DNA of 22,016 nucleotides, taken from assembly GCA_016188625.1 (NCBI GenBank), contig JACPHL010000063.1:1-22016 (forward strand), in the 5' to 3' direction. Of the stretch, positions 1-10,176 are shown piece by piece. This stretch comes from Candidatus Rokuibacteriota bacterium (GTDB taxonomy: Bacteria > Methylomirabilota > Methylomirabilia > Rokubacteriales > JACPHL01). The notes beneath the pieces are model-generated. The model was given only the letters and a program-made list of their open reading frames with translations. It was not told where the DNA came from and did no database searches. Position numbers and translations under genes: made by a program. Numbering within the stretch: the stretch's first letter is position 1; every line of letters starts with the position of its first letter.

Positions 1-1380
1 GAGGATGGCCGACAGGGGCGGCTTGAGCTTCATGTACCGGTCCAGGGTCACCATCAAATCCCCGATGATGATGATGGCGGTCGCCAGGGCCAGGCCGAAG
101 GCGAAGTAGGTGGCGAACTCCCGCACCAGGTAGCGGTCCACGATGTGCCGGCTCCGGCGGCGCACCACGCGTCGGCGCACGACCCGGCCGGCCGGCGCGG
201 CCCGGGGCCGCCCGCGCACGAGGGCGTCCCAGAACCGGCCGGCCAGGGCGTCCAGGACGGCGCCGAAGGGAAGCCGGATCTCGCGGGAGGAGACCCAGAG
301 GAGGGCGACCCCGATCGCCCCCACCAGCAGGTTCGGACCCCACATCGCGAGCCAGGGCGGGATCCGCCCGGCGTCGCCCAGGCTCTCCCCCGTGGTGAGG
401 AAGACGTAGTAGAGGAGGAGGATGGGGAGGCTGACGACGAAGGCCGCCCACCGTCCGCCCCGGTGGGTCCGGATCCCCAGGGGAAGCCCGATCACCGCGA
501 AGACCAGGCAGGCGGCCGGGATGGCGTACTTCTTGTGGATCTCGACGAGGTAGGGGTTGGGGTTCCCCCCGCCGACCCGGAGGGTCTCGGCCTGGGCGCG
601 GAGCTCGGCGAGGGTCATCTCCCGGTCGCCCTTGGGCGCCTCCCCGGCCTGCACCAGGGGGTTCTCGAGGGTGAGGGAGAGGTCGTAGAGGCGGAAGGCG
701 ACCTGGCGGTATTTCTGAAGCTCCCGGGGATTGGTCTCGTGGACGGTTCCGTCGAGGAGGCGCAGGGTGATCCGCCGGTTGGCCTCGTCGGTGAGGAGTC
801 GCCCCTCCCGCGCCGTGATTACCCGCGATTCCTCCGGCCTCCGCTCGTCGGCCACGAAGACCCCGCGGAGGGCGGCCTGGGGGGTCGACAGCTCCTCCAC
901 GTAGATGACGAAGTTCCCGAAGGTGTCGTTGAAGATCCGCTCCTTGAGCCCCACCGAGGCCTGGGTCCTGAGGATATCGAAGACCAGCGACTTGAAGGCG
1001 TAGTTCCCCCAGGGGACGGCCTCCATGATGAGGAAGGCCGTGACCAGGCCCACCGCGCCGGAGAACAGGAGCACCGGCCGGAACAGCCGGAGGGGGCTGA
1101 CCCCGGAGGCCTTGAGGGCGACGATCTCCAGGTCCCCGGAGAGCCGCCCGAAGGCGATCAGGATGGCCAGGAGGAGCCCCATGGGGATGGTCAGCACGAG
1201 GAAGGCGGGGAGGATGTAGACGAGGAGGAGGGCGACCAGGGGGAAGGGGACCCCCTTGTTGATGATCAGGTCCGTGAGGTCGAAGATCTTGTCGATGAGG
1301 AGCAGGAACGTGAACAGGAGGATGCCCAGGAGGAAGGGGGAGAGGAGCTCCCGGTAGAGGTACCGATCGAGGATCTTCAC
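1..1380 (-). CDS. lptFG: LptF-LptG fused LPS export permease (partial, runs off left edge)
   Basis: Inner-membrane permease of the LptBFG ABC transporter, which extracts LPS and passes it to LptC/LptA. The minus-strand frame is open from GTG at 1380 to the window edge (460 codons) with no stop; I checked every triplet. The first module has the LptF/YjgP layout: N-terminal ILDRYLYREL, hydrophobic segments near residues 15-35, 48-75 and 100-122, a soluble periplasmic part, then further hydrophobic segments near 285-365. An Arg-rich linker (about 380-412) follows, and at residue 413 the LptF/LptG N-terminal signature recurs (IVDRYLVREF, then a hydrophobic segment and GDLMVTLDRYMK). The protein therefore looks like LptF joined to the start of LptG. 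LptF and LptG are usually separate proteins of about 350-400 aa. GTG was chosen because GGAGGG lies just upstream and no in-frame ATG precedes it. The 3' end is outside the window. Confidence 0.85.
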   Translation of the reverse strand, partial: MKILDRYLYRELLSPFLLGILLFTFLLLIDKIFDLTDLIINKGVPFPLVALLLVYILPAFLVLTIPMGLLLAILIAFGRLSGDLEIVALKASGVSPLRLFRPVLLFSGAVGLVTAFLIMEAVPWGNYAFKSLVFDILRTQASVGLKERIFNDTFGNFVIYVEELSTPQAALRGVFVADERRPEESRVITAREGRLLTDEANRRITLRLLDGTVHETNPRELQKYRQVAFRLYDLSLTLENPLVQAGEAPKGDREMTLAELRAQAETLRVGGGNPNPYLVEIHKKYAIPAACLVFAVIGLPLGIRTHRGGRWAAFVVSLPILLLYYVFLTTGESLGDAGRIPPWLAMWGPNLLVGAIGVALLWVSSREIRLPFGAVLDALAGRFWDALVRGRPRAAPAGRVVRRRVVRRRSRHIVDRYLVREFATYFAFGLALATAIIIIGDLMVTLDRYMKLKPPLSAIL

Positions 1381-1391
1381 GGCCCTCCGCC

Positions 1392-1420
1392 ATTCTACGG
1401 GCGCCCCGCGTCCTTGTAAA
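1392..1420 (-). promoter_or_regulatory. Sigma70-type promoter of lptFG
   Basis: On the minus strand, TTTACA (1420-1415) is followed after 17 nt by TAGAAT (1397-1392); each box matches the consensus at 5 of 6 positions. The predicted transcript start near 1385 would leave only about 5 nt before the GTG at 1380. The -35 box overlaps that of the valS promoter on the other strand. Confidence 0.6.
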
Positions 1421-1443
1421 TCCCCGTCGCGCGATGCTAGAAT
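1414..1443 (+). promoter_or_regulatory. Sigma70-type promoter of valS
   Basis: TTGTAA (1414-1419), an 18-nt spacer, then TAGAAT (1438-1443). A start of transcription near 1450 would give a leader of about 9 nt before the valS ATG, and no Shine-Dalgarno sequence is visible there. The 78-bp divergent gap thus holds two back-to-back promoters whose -35 boxes occupy almost the same bases. Confidence 0.55.
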
Positions 1444-1458
1444 GGCTTTTACACACCC

Positions 1459-4075
<2,617 letters not shown>

Positions 4076-4095
<20 letters not shown>

Positions 4096-4867
4096 GGACC
4101 ACCCCGATCCGACCCTCGCCAGGCGGTTCGGCGCCCGGCTCCGGGGCCGCTGGGGCCGCCCGCTCTACGCCCTCCGCTCCACCCCCTCGACCCAGACGGT
4201 GCTCCACCGGCTGGCCGCCGACGGCGCCCCCGAGGGGACGGTCGTGGTGGCGGATCACCAGACCCGGGGGCGGGGGCGCTACGGCCGGAGCTGGGTCGCG
4301 TCCCCGGGGAAGGCACTCCTGGCCTCCATCCTCCTCCGCCCGGCGCGCTCGCCGCCGCGCCTCGGCGAGATCGGCCTGGCCGCGGCCGTGGCCGCCGCCG
4401 ACGCGCTCGAGACCACCGCGGGGGTGGCGGTCCGGATCAAGTGGCCCAACGACCTCCTGGTCGGCTCGAAAAAGGTTGCCGGGATCCTCGCCGAGGCGGC
4501 GCTGGAAGGGGCCGGGGGCGGCTACGTGGCCCTGGGGGTGGGGATCAACGTGAGCCAGGGGCCGGAGGAGTTCTCCTCGGAGCTCCGGGGGCGCGCCACC
4601 TCCCTCGCCCTGGCCGGCGGGCGACCGGTCGGGCGCGAGGCGCTCCTCGCCGCGCTCCTGGCCGAGCTCGAGGCCCGCTACCGGACGCTCTCCACGGAAG
4701 GGTTCCCCCCGATCCGGGAGGCCTGGCTCGCCCGGGCCGTCCTGGGCCAGCGGGTCGTCTACGGGGGAGGGGAGGGGGTGGCGGTGGACCTGGCCCCGGA
4801 CGGGGGCCTGATCGTCCGAAACGGGGACGGCCGCCTGACGACCATCGTCTCGGGCGAGGTCGGCTGA
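4076..4867 (+). CDS. birA: Biotin--[acetyl-CoA-carboxylase] ligase (monofunctional)
   Basis: Attaches biotin to the carboxyl-carrier subunit of acetyl-CoA carboxylase and related enzymes through biotinyl-5'-AMP. The 263-aa protein shows the family signatures in order: STPSTQ at 35-40, GRGRYGRSW at 65-73 (biotinyl-AMP loop), KWPNDL at 122-127 and KVAGIL at 133-138, followed by a small C-terminal SH3-like domain. Only about 30 residues precede the catalytic core, so the DNA-binding helix-turn-helix of E. coli-type BirA is absent; it should be an enzyme only, not a biotin-operon repressor. It starts inside the valS 3' end and is followed 22 nt later by coaX; birA-coaX adjacency is common in bacteria. 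Confidence 0.94.
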
Positions 4868-4889
4868 GGGCCGGGGGAGGGGATCGCCG

Positions 4890-5663
4890 ATGCTCCTGGT
4901 GATGGACGTGGGGAACACCAACACCGTCCTCGGGGTGTACGACGGTCGCCGTCTGGTGGCCAGCTGGCGGCTCACCAGCCGGCGCGAGCAGACCGCGGAC
5001 GAGTACGGGGTCTTCACCGAGACCCTGCTCCGGGCGCGGGGGCTCGAGCCCGGGGCGATCCGCGACATCGTCATCTCCACCGTGGTGCCGCCGGTCCAGC
5101 AGACCCTCGAGGAGATGTGCGAGCGCTACTTCGGGCTCCGCCCCCTCGTGGTGGAGCCGGGCGAGCGCGTCCCGCTCCCCCTCCGGGTGGAGAACCCCCG
5201 CGAGATCGGCGCCGACCGGATCGTCAACGCCGTGGCGGCCATCGCCCTCTACGGCCCCCCGCTCATCGTCATCGACTTCGGGACCGCCACGACCTTCGAC
5301 TGCATCTCGCCGCGCGGGGAGTTCCTGGGGGGCGCCATCGCCCCCGGGCTCACCACGGCCGCCGAGGCCCTCTTCACGAAGGCCGCGCGCCTGTTCCGCG
5401 TCGAGCTGGTCCGTCCCAAGGAGGTCATCGGCCGGAACACGGTCACCAACATCCAGTCCGGGCTCGTCTACGGGTACGCCGGGCTGGTGGACGGCCTGGT
5501 GGAGCGCATGCGCGCCGAGATGGAGGGGGACCCGAAGGTGATCGCCACGGGCGGCCTCGCCCCCCTCATCGCCCAGGTGGCCCGGACGATCCACGAGGTC
5601 AACCCCGACCTCACCCTGGAGGGGCTCCGGGTCATCCACGAAACGGCCCGGGGGCTCCCTTGA
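4890..5663 (+). CDS. coaX: Type III pantothenate kinase
   Basis: Catalyses the first step of coenzyme A synthesis, ATP-dependent phosphorylation of pantothenate. This is the acetate/sugar-kinase-fold type III enzyme, which is usually not feedback-inhibited by CoA. The 257-aa length is typical. Visible signatures are the phosphate loop DVGNTNT at residues 6-12, GADR at 107-110 with the likely catalytic Asp109, and the second phosphate motif DFGTATTFD at 129-137 followed by GGAIAPGL. The ATG at 4890 has a GGGAGGGG ribosome-binding site. It is the third gene of the valS-birA-coaX set. The next promoter's -35 box overlaps its stop codon. Confidence 0.95.
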   Translation: MLLVMDVGNTNTVLGVYDGRRLVASWRLTSRREQTADEYGVFTETLLRARGLEPGAIRDIVISTVVPPVQQTLEEMCERYFGLRPLVVEPGERVPLPLRVENPREIGADRIVNAVAAIALYGPPLIVIDFGTATTFDCISPRGEFLGGAIAPGLTTAAEALFTKAARLFRVELVRPKEVIGRNTVTNIQSGLVYGYAGLVDGLVERMRAEMEGDPKVIATGGLAPLIAQVARTIHEVNPDLTLEGLRVIHETARGLP

Positions 5664-5688
5664 CAGGGGCGACGGCGATCCGTATAAT
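5660..5688 (+). promoter_or_regulatory. Perfect-consensus sigma70 promoter of guaB3-guaA
   Basis: TTGACA (5660-5665), exactly 17 nt, then TATAAT (5683-5688): both hexamers and the spacer are ideal. The -35 box overlaps the coaX stop codon (5661-5663). Transcription should start near 5695 and give a leader of about 64 nt ending in the strong ribosome-binding site TAAGGAGGT (5743-5751). Confidence 0.85.
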
Positions 5689-5758
5689 GCAACAAAATCT
5701 TGTGGGGGGGCCGTCCTGATTCCCTAGATCTGGGGGCTCGGCTAAGGAGGTTAAGGGC

Positions 5759-6928
5759 ATGGGCATGTGGATCGGTCGCGGGCGGAAGGCCCGGGTCGCC
5801 TACGGGTTCGATGACGTCGCCCTCGTTCCCGGGACGGTGACCGTCAACCCCAACGAGGCGGACATCACCTGGGAGCTCGCGGGCCGCCGGATCGAGCTCC
5901 CGATCCTGGCCGCCGCCATGGACGGGGTGGTGGACCCTCGCTTCGCGGTCGAGATGGGGCGGCTCGGGGGGATCGCGGTCCTCAACCTCGAGGGGATCCA
6001 GACCCGCTACGAGCACCCGGAGGAGGTCATCGACCGGATCATCTCCGGGAGCCACGACGAGGGGACCCGGATCATCCAGTCGATCTACGGCGAGCCCATC
6101 AAGGAGGAGCTGGTCCACCGGCGCATCACCGAGATCAAGAAGGGCGGCGGGTCCGCCGTGGTCTCCGCCATCCCCCAGCGCGCCGTGCGCTTCGCCAAGC
6201 TGGCCGAGGAGGCCGGCGCGGACTTCTTTGTCGTCCAGTCCACGGTCACCACCGCCCGCCACATCGCCACCGAGTACGAGCCCCTGGACTTCGCCCGGCT
6301 GAAGCGCGAGCTGGCCATCCCCCTCATCGTGGGGAACTGCGTCACCTACGAGGCCGCCCTGGAGCTGATGCAGACCGGGGTCGATGCCCTCCTCATCGGG
6401 GTGGGGCCCGGGGCGGCCTGCACCTCCCGCGAGGTCCTGGGGCTCGGGGTCCCGCAGGTCACGGCCACCGCCGACACCGCCGCGGCCCGCGACTTCCACC
6501 ACAAGCAATCGGGGCGCTATGTCCCCATCATCACCGACGGGGGGATGACCACCGGCGGGGACATCTGCAAGGCCCTGGCCGCCGGCGCCGACGCCGTGCT
6601 GATCGGTTCGGCCTTCGCGCGGGCGATCGAGGCCCCGGGGCGGGGCTACCACTGGGGGATGGCGACCCCTCACCAGAACCTCCCCCGCGGGACCCGGATC
6701 CACGTGGGGGCCGTCGGCCCGCTGGAGCAGAGCCTCTTCGGCGCCGCCTTCACCGACGACGGGACCATGAACCTCGTCGGCGCCCTTCGCACCTGCATGG
6801 GCTCGGTGGGGGCCCGCACCATCCGGGAGTTCCAGCTCACCGAGATGATTATCGCCCCCGCCATCAAGACGGAGGGGAAGATCTTCCAGAAGGTCCAGCG
6901 GGCGCAGCAGCTGGGGATGGGGCGATGA
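5759..6928 (+). CDS. guaB3: GuaB3-family IMP dehydrogenase (no CBS domains)
   Basis: TIM-barrel enzyme of the IMPDH/GMP reductase superfamily, expected to oxidise IMP to XMP with NAD+, supplying the substrate of GuaA directly downstream. At 389 aa it lacks room for the CBS (Bateman) pair of GuaB-type enzymes. The active-site loop GPGAACTSRE places the catalytic Cys at residue 221; the following DGGM and the GSAFARA segment fit the IMP phosphate site. The N-terminal block (FDDVALVPG) and the block DPRFAVEMGRLGGIAVLNLEG are characteristic of the GuaB3 group known from Actinobacteria and cyanobacteria. ATG 5759 lies 8 nt after an ideal ribosome-binding site; ATG 5765 is an alternative. IMPDH activity of GuaB3 is family knowledge; GMP reductase cannot be excluded from sequence alone. 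Confidence 0.88.
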   Translation: MGMWIGRGRKARVAYGFDDVALVPGTVTVNPNEADITWELAGRRIELPILAAAMDGVVDPRFAVEMGRLGGIAVLNLEGIQTRYEHPEEVIDRIISGSHDEGTRIIQSIYGEPIKEELVHRRITEIKKGGGSAVVSAIPQRAVRFAKLAEEAGADFFVVQSTVTTARHIATEYEPLDFARLKRELAIPLIVGNCVTYEAALELMQTGVDALLIGVGPGAACTSREVLGLGVPQVTATADTAAARDFHHKQSGRYVPIITDGGMTTGGDICKALAAGADAVLIGSAFARAIEAPGRGYHWGMATPHQNLPRGTRIHVGAVGPLEQSLFGAAFTDDGTMNLVGALRTCMGSVGARTIREFQLTEMIIAPAIKTEGKIFQKVQRAQQLGMGR

Positions 6929-6934
6929 CCCCCG

Positions 6935-8479
6935 GTGGATAAGGTCGCAGTCCTCGACTACGGCTCCCAGTACACCCAGCTCATCGCGCGGCGGATCCGC
7001 GAGGCCCGGGTCTACTCGGAGATCTTCCCTCCTGACGTCCCCCTCGACCGGCTGCGGGGTGAGTACCGGGCCGTCATCCTCTCCGGCGGGCCGGCGAGCG
7101 TCTACGACGAGGGCTCCCCCCTGCCGGAGCGGGCCCTGTTCGAGGCCGGCCTGCCCATCCTCGGGATCTGCTACGGGATGCAGGCCATGGCCGCCTGCCT
7201 CGGGGGGCGGGTGATCCCGGCCGCGCAGCGGGAGTACGGCCGCGCCGACCTCAGGTTCGAGGCCCGCGATCCACTCTTCGAGGGCGTGGCCGCGGAGTTG
7301 CCGGACGGGCGGATTGCGGTCTGGATGAGCCACGGCGACACGGTCCTGGCCCCGCCGCCCGGCTTCGCCCGCCTCGGCGGGACCGCGAACTGTCCGGTCG
7401 CCGCCATGGCCGACCCGGGCCGTCGGCTCTACGCCCTCCAGTTCCACCCCGAGGTCGCCCACACCCCGCAGGGGCGGCGGATCCTCGAGAACTTCCTCTT
7501 CCGGGTCGCCGGGCTCGAGCCCACCTGGTCCATGGCCTCCTTCGTCGAGGACGCGATCGAGGCGATCTGCCGGCGGGTCGGCCAGGGGCGGGTCCTCTGC
7601 GCGCTGTCGGGCGGGGTGGACTCCGCCGTCACCGCGCTGCTCGTCCACCGGGCCGTGGGCGACCGGCTCGTCGCCGTCTTCGTGGACAACGGGCTCCTGC
7701 GCAAAGGGGAAGGGGAGTCGGTGCGGCGGACCTTCCGGGAGCATTTCGGTATGAACCTCGTGTACATGGACGCGGCCCAACGCTTCCTGGACCGCCTCCG
7801 CGGGGTCACCGACCCCGAGGCCAAGCGCAAGGCGATCGGGGCGGAGTTCATCACCGTCTTCGAGCAGGAGGCCCGCCGGCTCGGCGCCGTCGAGTTCCTC
7901 GCCCAGGGGACCCTCTACCCGGATGTCATCGAGTCGACCCCCCACCGGGGGCCGTCGGCCACCATCAAGACCCACCACAACGTCGGGGGGCTCCCGCCGG
8001 ACCTCCGGTTCCAGCTCATCGAGCCGCTCCGGGAGCTCTTCAAGGACGAGGTCCGCCAGGTGGCGAAGCTGCTGGGCCTCCCGGACGGGATCGTCTGGCG
8101 CCAGCCGTTCCCGGGCCCGGGGCTCGCCGTGCGGATCCTGGGGGAGGTGACCGAGGAGCGCCTCGAGATCCTCCGGGAGGCCGACGCCATCGTCCAGGAG
8201 GAGGTCCGGGCCGCTGGGCTCGAGCGGGAGCTCTGGCAGGCCTTCGCCGTGCTGCTCCCGGTCCGGACCGTGGGGGTGATGGGGGACTTTCGGACCTACG
8301 CCCAGGTCATCGCCCTCCGCGCGGTGATGAGCCAGGACGCCATGACCGCGGACTGGGCGCGCCTGCCCTACGACCTCCTGGGGCGGATCTCGAGCCGGAT
8401 CATCAACGAGGTGAAGAGCGTCAACCGGGTGGTCTACGACATCTCCTCCAAGCCCCCCAGCACCATCGGGTGGGAGTGA
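6935..8479 (+). CDS. guaA: GMP synthase (glutamine-hydrolysing)
   Basis: Converts XMP to GMP using ATP and ammonia from glutamine, the last step of de novo guanine nucleotide synthesis. The 514-aa protein has the expected order: a class I glutamine amidotransferase domain ([15 protein letters not shown] at the N-terminus, nucleophile Cys79 in GICYGMQ, and the FHPEV His/Glu block), then the ATP-pyrophosphatase domain with PP-loop SGGVDS at 225-230, then the C-terminal dimerisation domain ([11 protein letters not shown]; ends KPPSTIGWE, as in other GuaA). The GTG start lies 6 nt after the guaB3 stop, so the two genes form a compact guanylate operon. Confidence 0.97.
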   Translation: MDKVAVLDYGSQYTQLIARRIREARVYSEIFPPDVPLDRLRGEYRAVILSGGPASVYDEGSPLPERALFEAGLPILGICYGMQAMAACLGGRVIPAAQREYGRADLRFEARDPLFEGVAAELPDGRIAVWMSHGDTVLAPPPGFARLGGTANCPVAAMADPGRRLYALQFHPEVAHTPQGRRILENFLFRVAGLEPTWSMASFVEDAIEAICRRVGQGRVLCALSGGVDSAVTALLVHRAVGDRLVAVFVDNGLLRKGEGESVRRTFREHFGMNLVYMDAAQRFLDRLRGVTDPEAKRKAIGAEFITVFEQEARRLGAVEFLAQGTLYPDVIESTPHRGPSATIKTHHNVGGLPPDLRFQLIEPLRELFKDEVRQVAKLLGLPDGIVWRQPFPGPGLAVRILGEVTEERLEILREADAIVQEEVRAAGLERELWQAFAVLLPVRTVGVMGDFRTYAQVIALRAVMSQDAMTADWARLPYDLLGRISSRIINEVKSVNRVVYDISSKPPSTIGWE

Positions 8480-8524
8480 GGGTGCCAGACGGACCGCCGG
8501 GGTGCCTCGCCTGAGAGAGGCCGG

Positions 8525-9001
8525 GTGGAGCCGAAGCCGATCAGCGCCTCGCGGGTGGTGCTCTCGCGGGTGATGCAGCCCCTGGACGCCAACGTCCAGG
8601 GGAATGTCCACGGGGGGGTCGTCCTCCGACTGATGGACGAGGCGGGCGGCGTGGCGGCGGCCCGCCACTGCCGCGCGCGCGCCGTGACCGCGGCCATCGA
8701 CAGCTTCAGCTTCCTCTCCCCAGTCCTGGTCGGCCACCTGGTCACGGTCAAGGCCTCGCTGAACTGGGTCGGCCGCTCGAGCATGGAGGTGGGGGTGAAG
8801 GTCGAGGCGGAGGACCTCCGGACCGGTCAGGTCACCCACACCTCGTCGGGCTATCTCGTCTACGTCTGCCTGGACGACCAGGGCGGCCCGAAGGAGGTCC
8901 CGCGCCTGCTCCCGGAGAGCGACGAGGACCGCCGCCGGATGGTCGAGGCCGAGGCGCGCCAGCGGGCCCGGCTGGCACGGAAGGCCAAGGGCGGGGCATG
9001 A
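8525..9001 (+). CDS. Acyl-CoA thioesterase, hotdog fold (YciA/BACH type)
   Basis: Predicted cytoplasmic thioesterase that hydrolyses acyl-CoA to free acid and CoA. The 158-aa protein matches the single-hotdog acyl-CoA hydrolase pattern: NVHGGVVLRLMDEAGGVAA near residues 27-45, the AIDSFSF strand, then V.ASLNWVGRSSMEVGVKVEAE, with the typical Asp (D38) in the helix. The last ~35 residues form a charged, Arg/Glu-rich tail. GTG 8525 has AGAGAGG 4 nt upstream. Its stop overlaps the next gene by 4 nt (ATGA), so the two are probably translationally coupled. The real substrate is not readable from the sequence. Confidence 0.85.
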   Translation: MEPKPISASRVVLSRVMQPLDANVQGNVHGGVVLRLMDEAGGVAAARHCRARAVTAAIDSFSFLSPVLVGHLVTVKASLNWVGRSSMEVGVKVEAEDLRTGQVTHTSSGYLVYVCLDDQGGPKEVPRLLPESDEDRRRMVEAEARQRARLARKAKGGA

Positions 9002-9939
9002 GGATCGTCTCCCTCATCCCCAGCGGGACCGAGATCGCCTGCCTCCTGGGCCTCGGGGAGCAGCTCATCGGGGTCAGCCACGAGTGCGACTACCCCCCCG
9101 AGGCGCGGGGCAAGTCGGTCCTCATCCGCCCGACCCTCGCCGCCGACCTCCTCGCCAGCGCCGAGATCGATCGGCGGATCGTCGAACGCCGGCGGGCCGG
9201 GGCGCCCGTCTACCTCCTCGACCCAGACCTCCTCGCCCGGGCCGCCCCCGATCTCATCCTGACCCAGGCCCTCTGCGACGTCTGCGCCGTCGGCTACCGC
9301 GACGTCGCCGCCGTCGCCGAACGGCTGCCGCGCCGGCCCGAGATCCTCTCCCTGGATCCGCGGACGCTCGGGGACGTGCTCGAGGACATCCAGCGCGTGG
9401 CCGCCGCGACCGGCGCCGTGGAGCGCGGCCGCGCGGCGGTCGCCGACCTCCGCCGCAGGATCGACCGCGTGGCCGGGCGGGTCCGGGAGGCCCGGGGCCG
9501 GCCCCGGGTGGCCTGCCTCGAGTGGCTCGACCCGCCCTATGCGGCTGGCCACTGGATCCCCGAGATGGTGGAGCGGGCCGGCGGGGTGGACGTCCTCGGC
9601 TCGAAGGGCTCCCCCTCGGTCCCGGTCGCCTCGGAAGCGGTGCGGGAGGCGCGGCCGGAGATCGTGGTCCTGACGCCGTGCGGCTTCGAGATCCCGCGCA
9701 CCCTCCGGGAGCTGGCCGGCCTGACGGAGCGCCCCGGGTGGTGGGACCTCCCCGCGGTCCGGGCGGAGCAGGTCTGGGTCGTGAACGGGCACGCCTACTA
9801 CAGCCGCTCCGGGCCCCGGCTGGTGGACGGCCTCGAGTACCTCGCCCAGATCCTCCACCCCGAGCTGTTCCCCTGGACCGCGCCTCTGGAGGCCGTGCTC
9901 CACCTCGATCTCTCGAGCGTCCCCGGGGATCGCGCATGA
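8998..9939 (+). CDS. Cobalamin-binding-like periplasmic-fold protein without signal peptide
   Basis: Resembles the BtuF/TroA class III solute-binding fold (PF01497 type): N-terminal MRIVSLIPSGTEIACLLGLG, a central long helix, and a C-terminal lobe with GWWDLPAVRAEQVWVVNG. At 313 aa it has the usual length, but it starts directly at the first beta strand with no secretion signal or lipobox, so as annotated it stays in the cytoplasm. It carries SHECDYP (Cys30) and CDVC (Cys93, Cys96), motifs seen in a sub-group annotated as cobalamin-binding protein. No permease or ATPase gene is adjacent. It overlaps the thioesterase by 4 nt. Ligand and role are unknown; a haem, corrinoid or metal-related function is possible. 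Confidence 0.72.
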   Translation: MRIVSLIPSGTEIACLLGLGEQLIGVSHECDYPPEARGKSVLIRPTLAADLLASAEIDRRIVERRRAGAPVYLLDPDLLARAAPDLILTQALCDVCAVGYRDVAAVAERLPRRPEILSLDPRTLGDVLEDIQRVAAATGAVERGRAAVADLRRRIDRVAGRVREARGRPRVACLEWLDPPYAAGHWIPEMVERAGGVDVLGSKGSPSVPVASEAVREARPEIVVLTPCGFEIPRTLRELAGLTERPGWWDLPAVRAEQVWVVNGHAYYSRSGPRLVDGLEYLAQILHPELFPWTAPLEAVLHLDLSSVPGDRA

Positions 9940-9974
9940 GGCATCTGGTGTCACAGCTTCGCTCTGAGGAGGCA

Positions 9975-10143
9975 TTCCGAGCGCCGGCTGTGCCGGCGCA
10001 ACCGGTGTGGGGAGGGAGGGCCCGATCCGTTCGCCGAAGGGCGAACGGCCAGGCTTTGCCTGGAGGGCCCTTTCGAACGGGGTCCCCGCCGGGCCGTAGG
10101 CCCGGTGGGGTGCTCGGAAGGGGGCAGCGCCCCCCTCCGAGGG
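9975..10143 (-). repeat. Hairpin-rich intergenic repeat, copy A (inverted, with internal insertion)
   Basis: Reverse-orientation relative of the two repeats at 18481 and 20642. Shared parts are the hairpin at 9981-9999 (8-bp stem GCGCCGGC, loop TGT) with flanking CCGAGCG and CGCAACC, a GGGGAGG stretch, and the G5/C6 hairpin at 10113-10141 bounded by CTCGG and CCGAG. Between these shared parts, copy A carries about 100 nt with three further hairpins: 10027-10048 (9-bp stem CCGTTCGCC), 10049-10063 (CCAGGC, loop TTT) and 10084-10110 (12-bp stem with one G.T pair, loop GTA). The whole gap between the cobalamin-binding-like gene and cruF is essentially tandem stem-loops. No protein gene is supported here. 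Confidence 0.7.
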
Positions 10144-10176
10144 ACTTGGCGCTTGCAAAGGCCCGCGGGAGGCAGT

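Noticed and set aside
145-1419. A 424-codon + strand open frame
   Set aside because: It is the shadow of the minus-strand LptFG gene; the translation is Glu/Gly-rich without domains.
5692-5742. Riboswitch in the guaB3 leader
   Set aside because: The leader is only about 64 nt and I see no purine, preQ1 or other known aptamer core, only weak short stems.
5468-8839. A 1123-codon open frame on the minus strand opposite coaX, guaB3 and guaA
   Set aside because: It lies antisense to three well-recognised genes, its translation is low-complexity (Gly/Asp/Pro/Arg-rich) and resembles no family; long antisense frames are expected at this GC content.
9975-10143. CRISPR array
   Set aside because: The hairpins differ in sequence and spacing and there are no uniform direct repeats with unique spacers; no cas gene is nearby.
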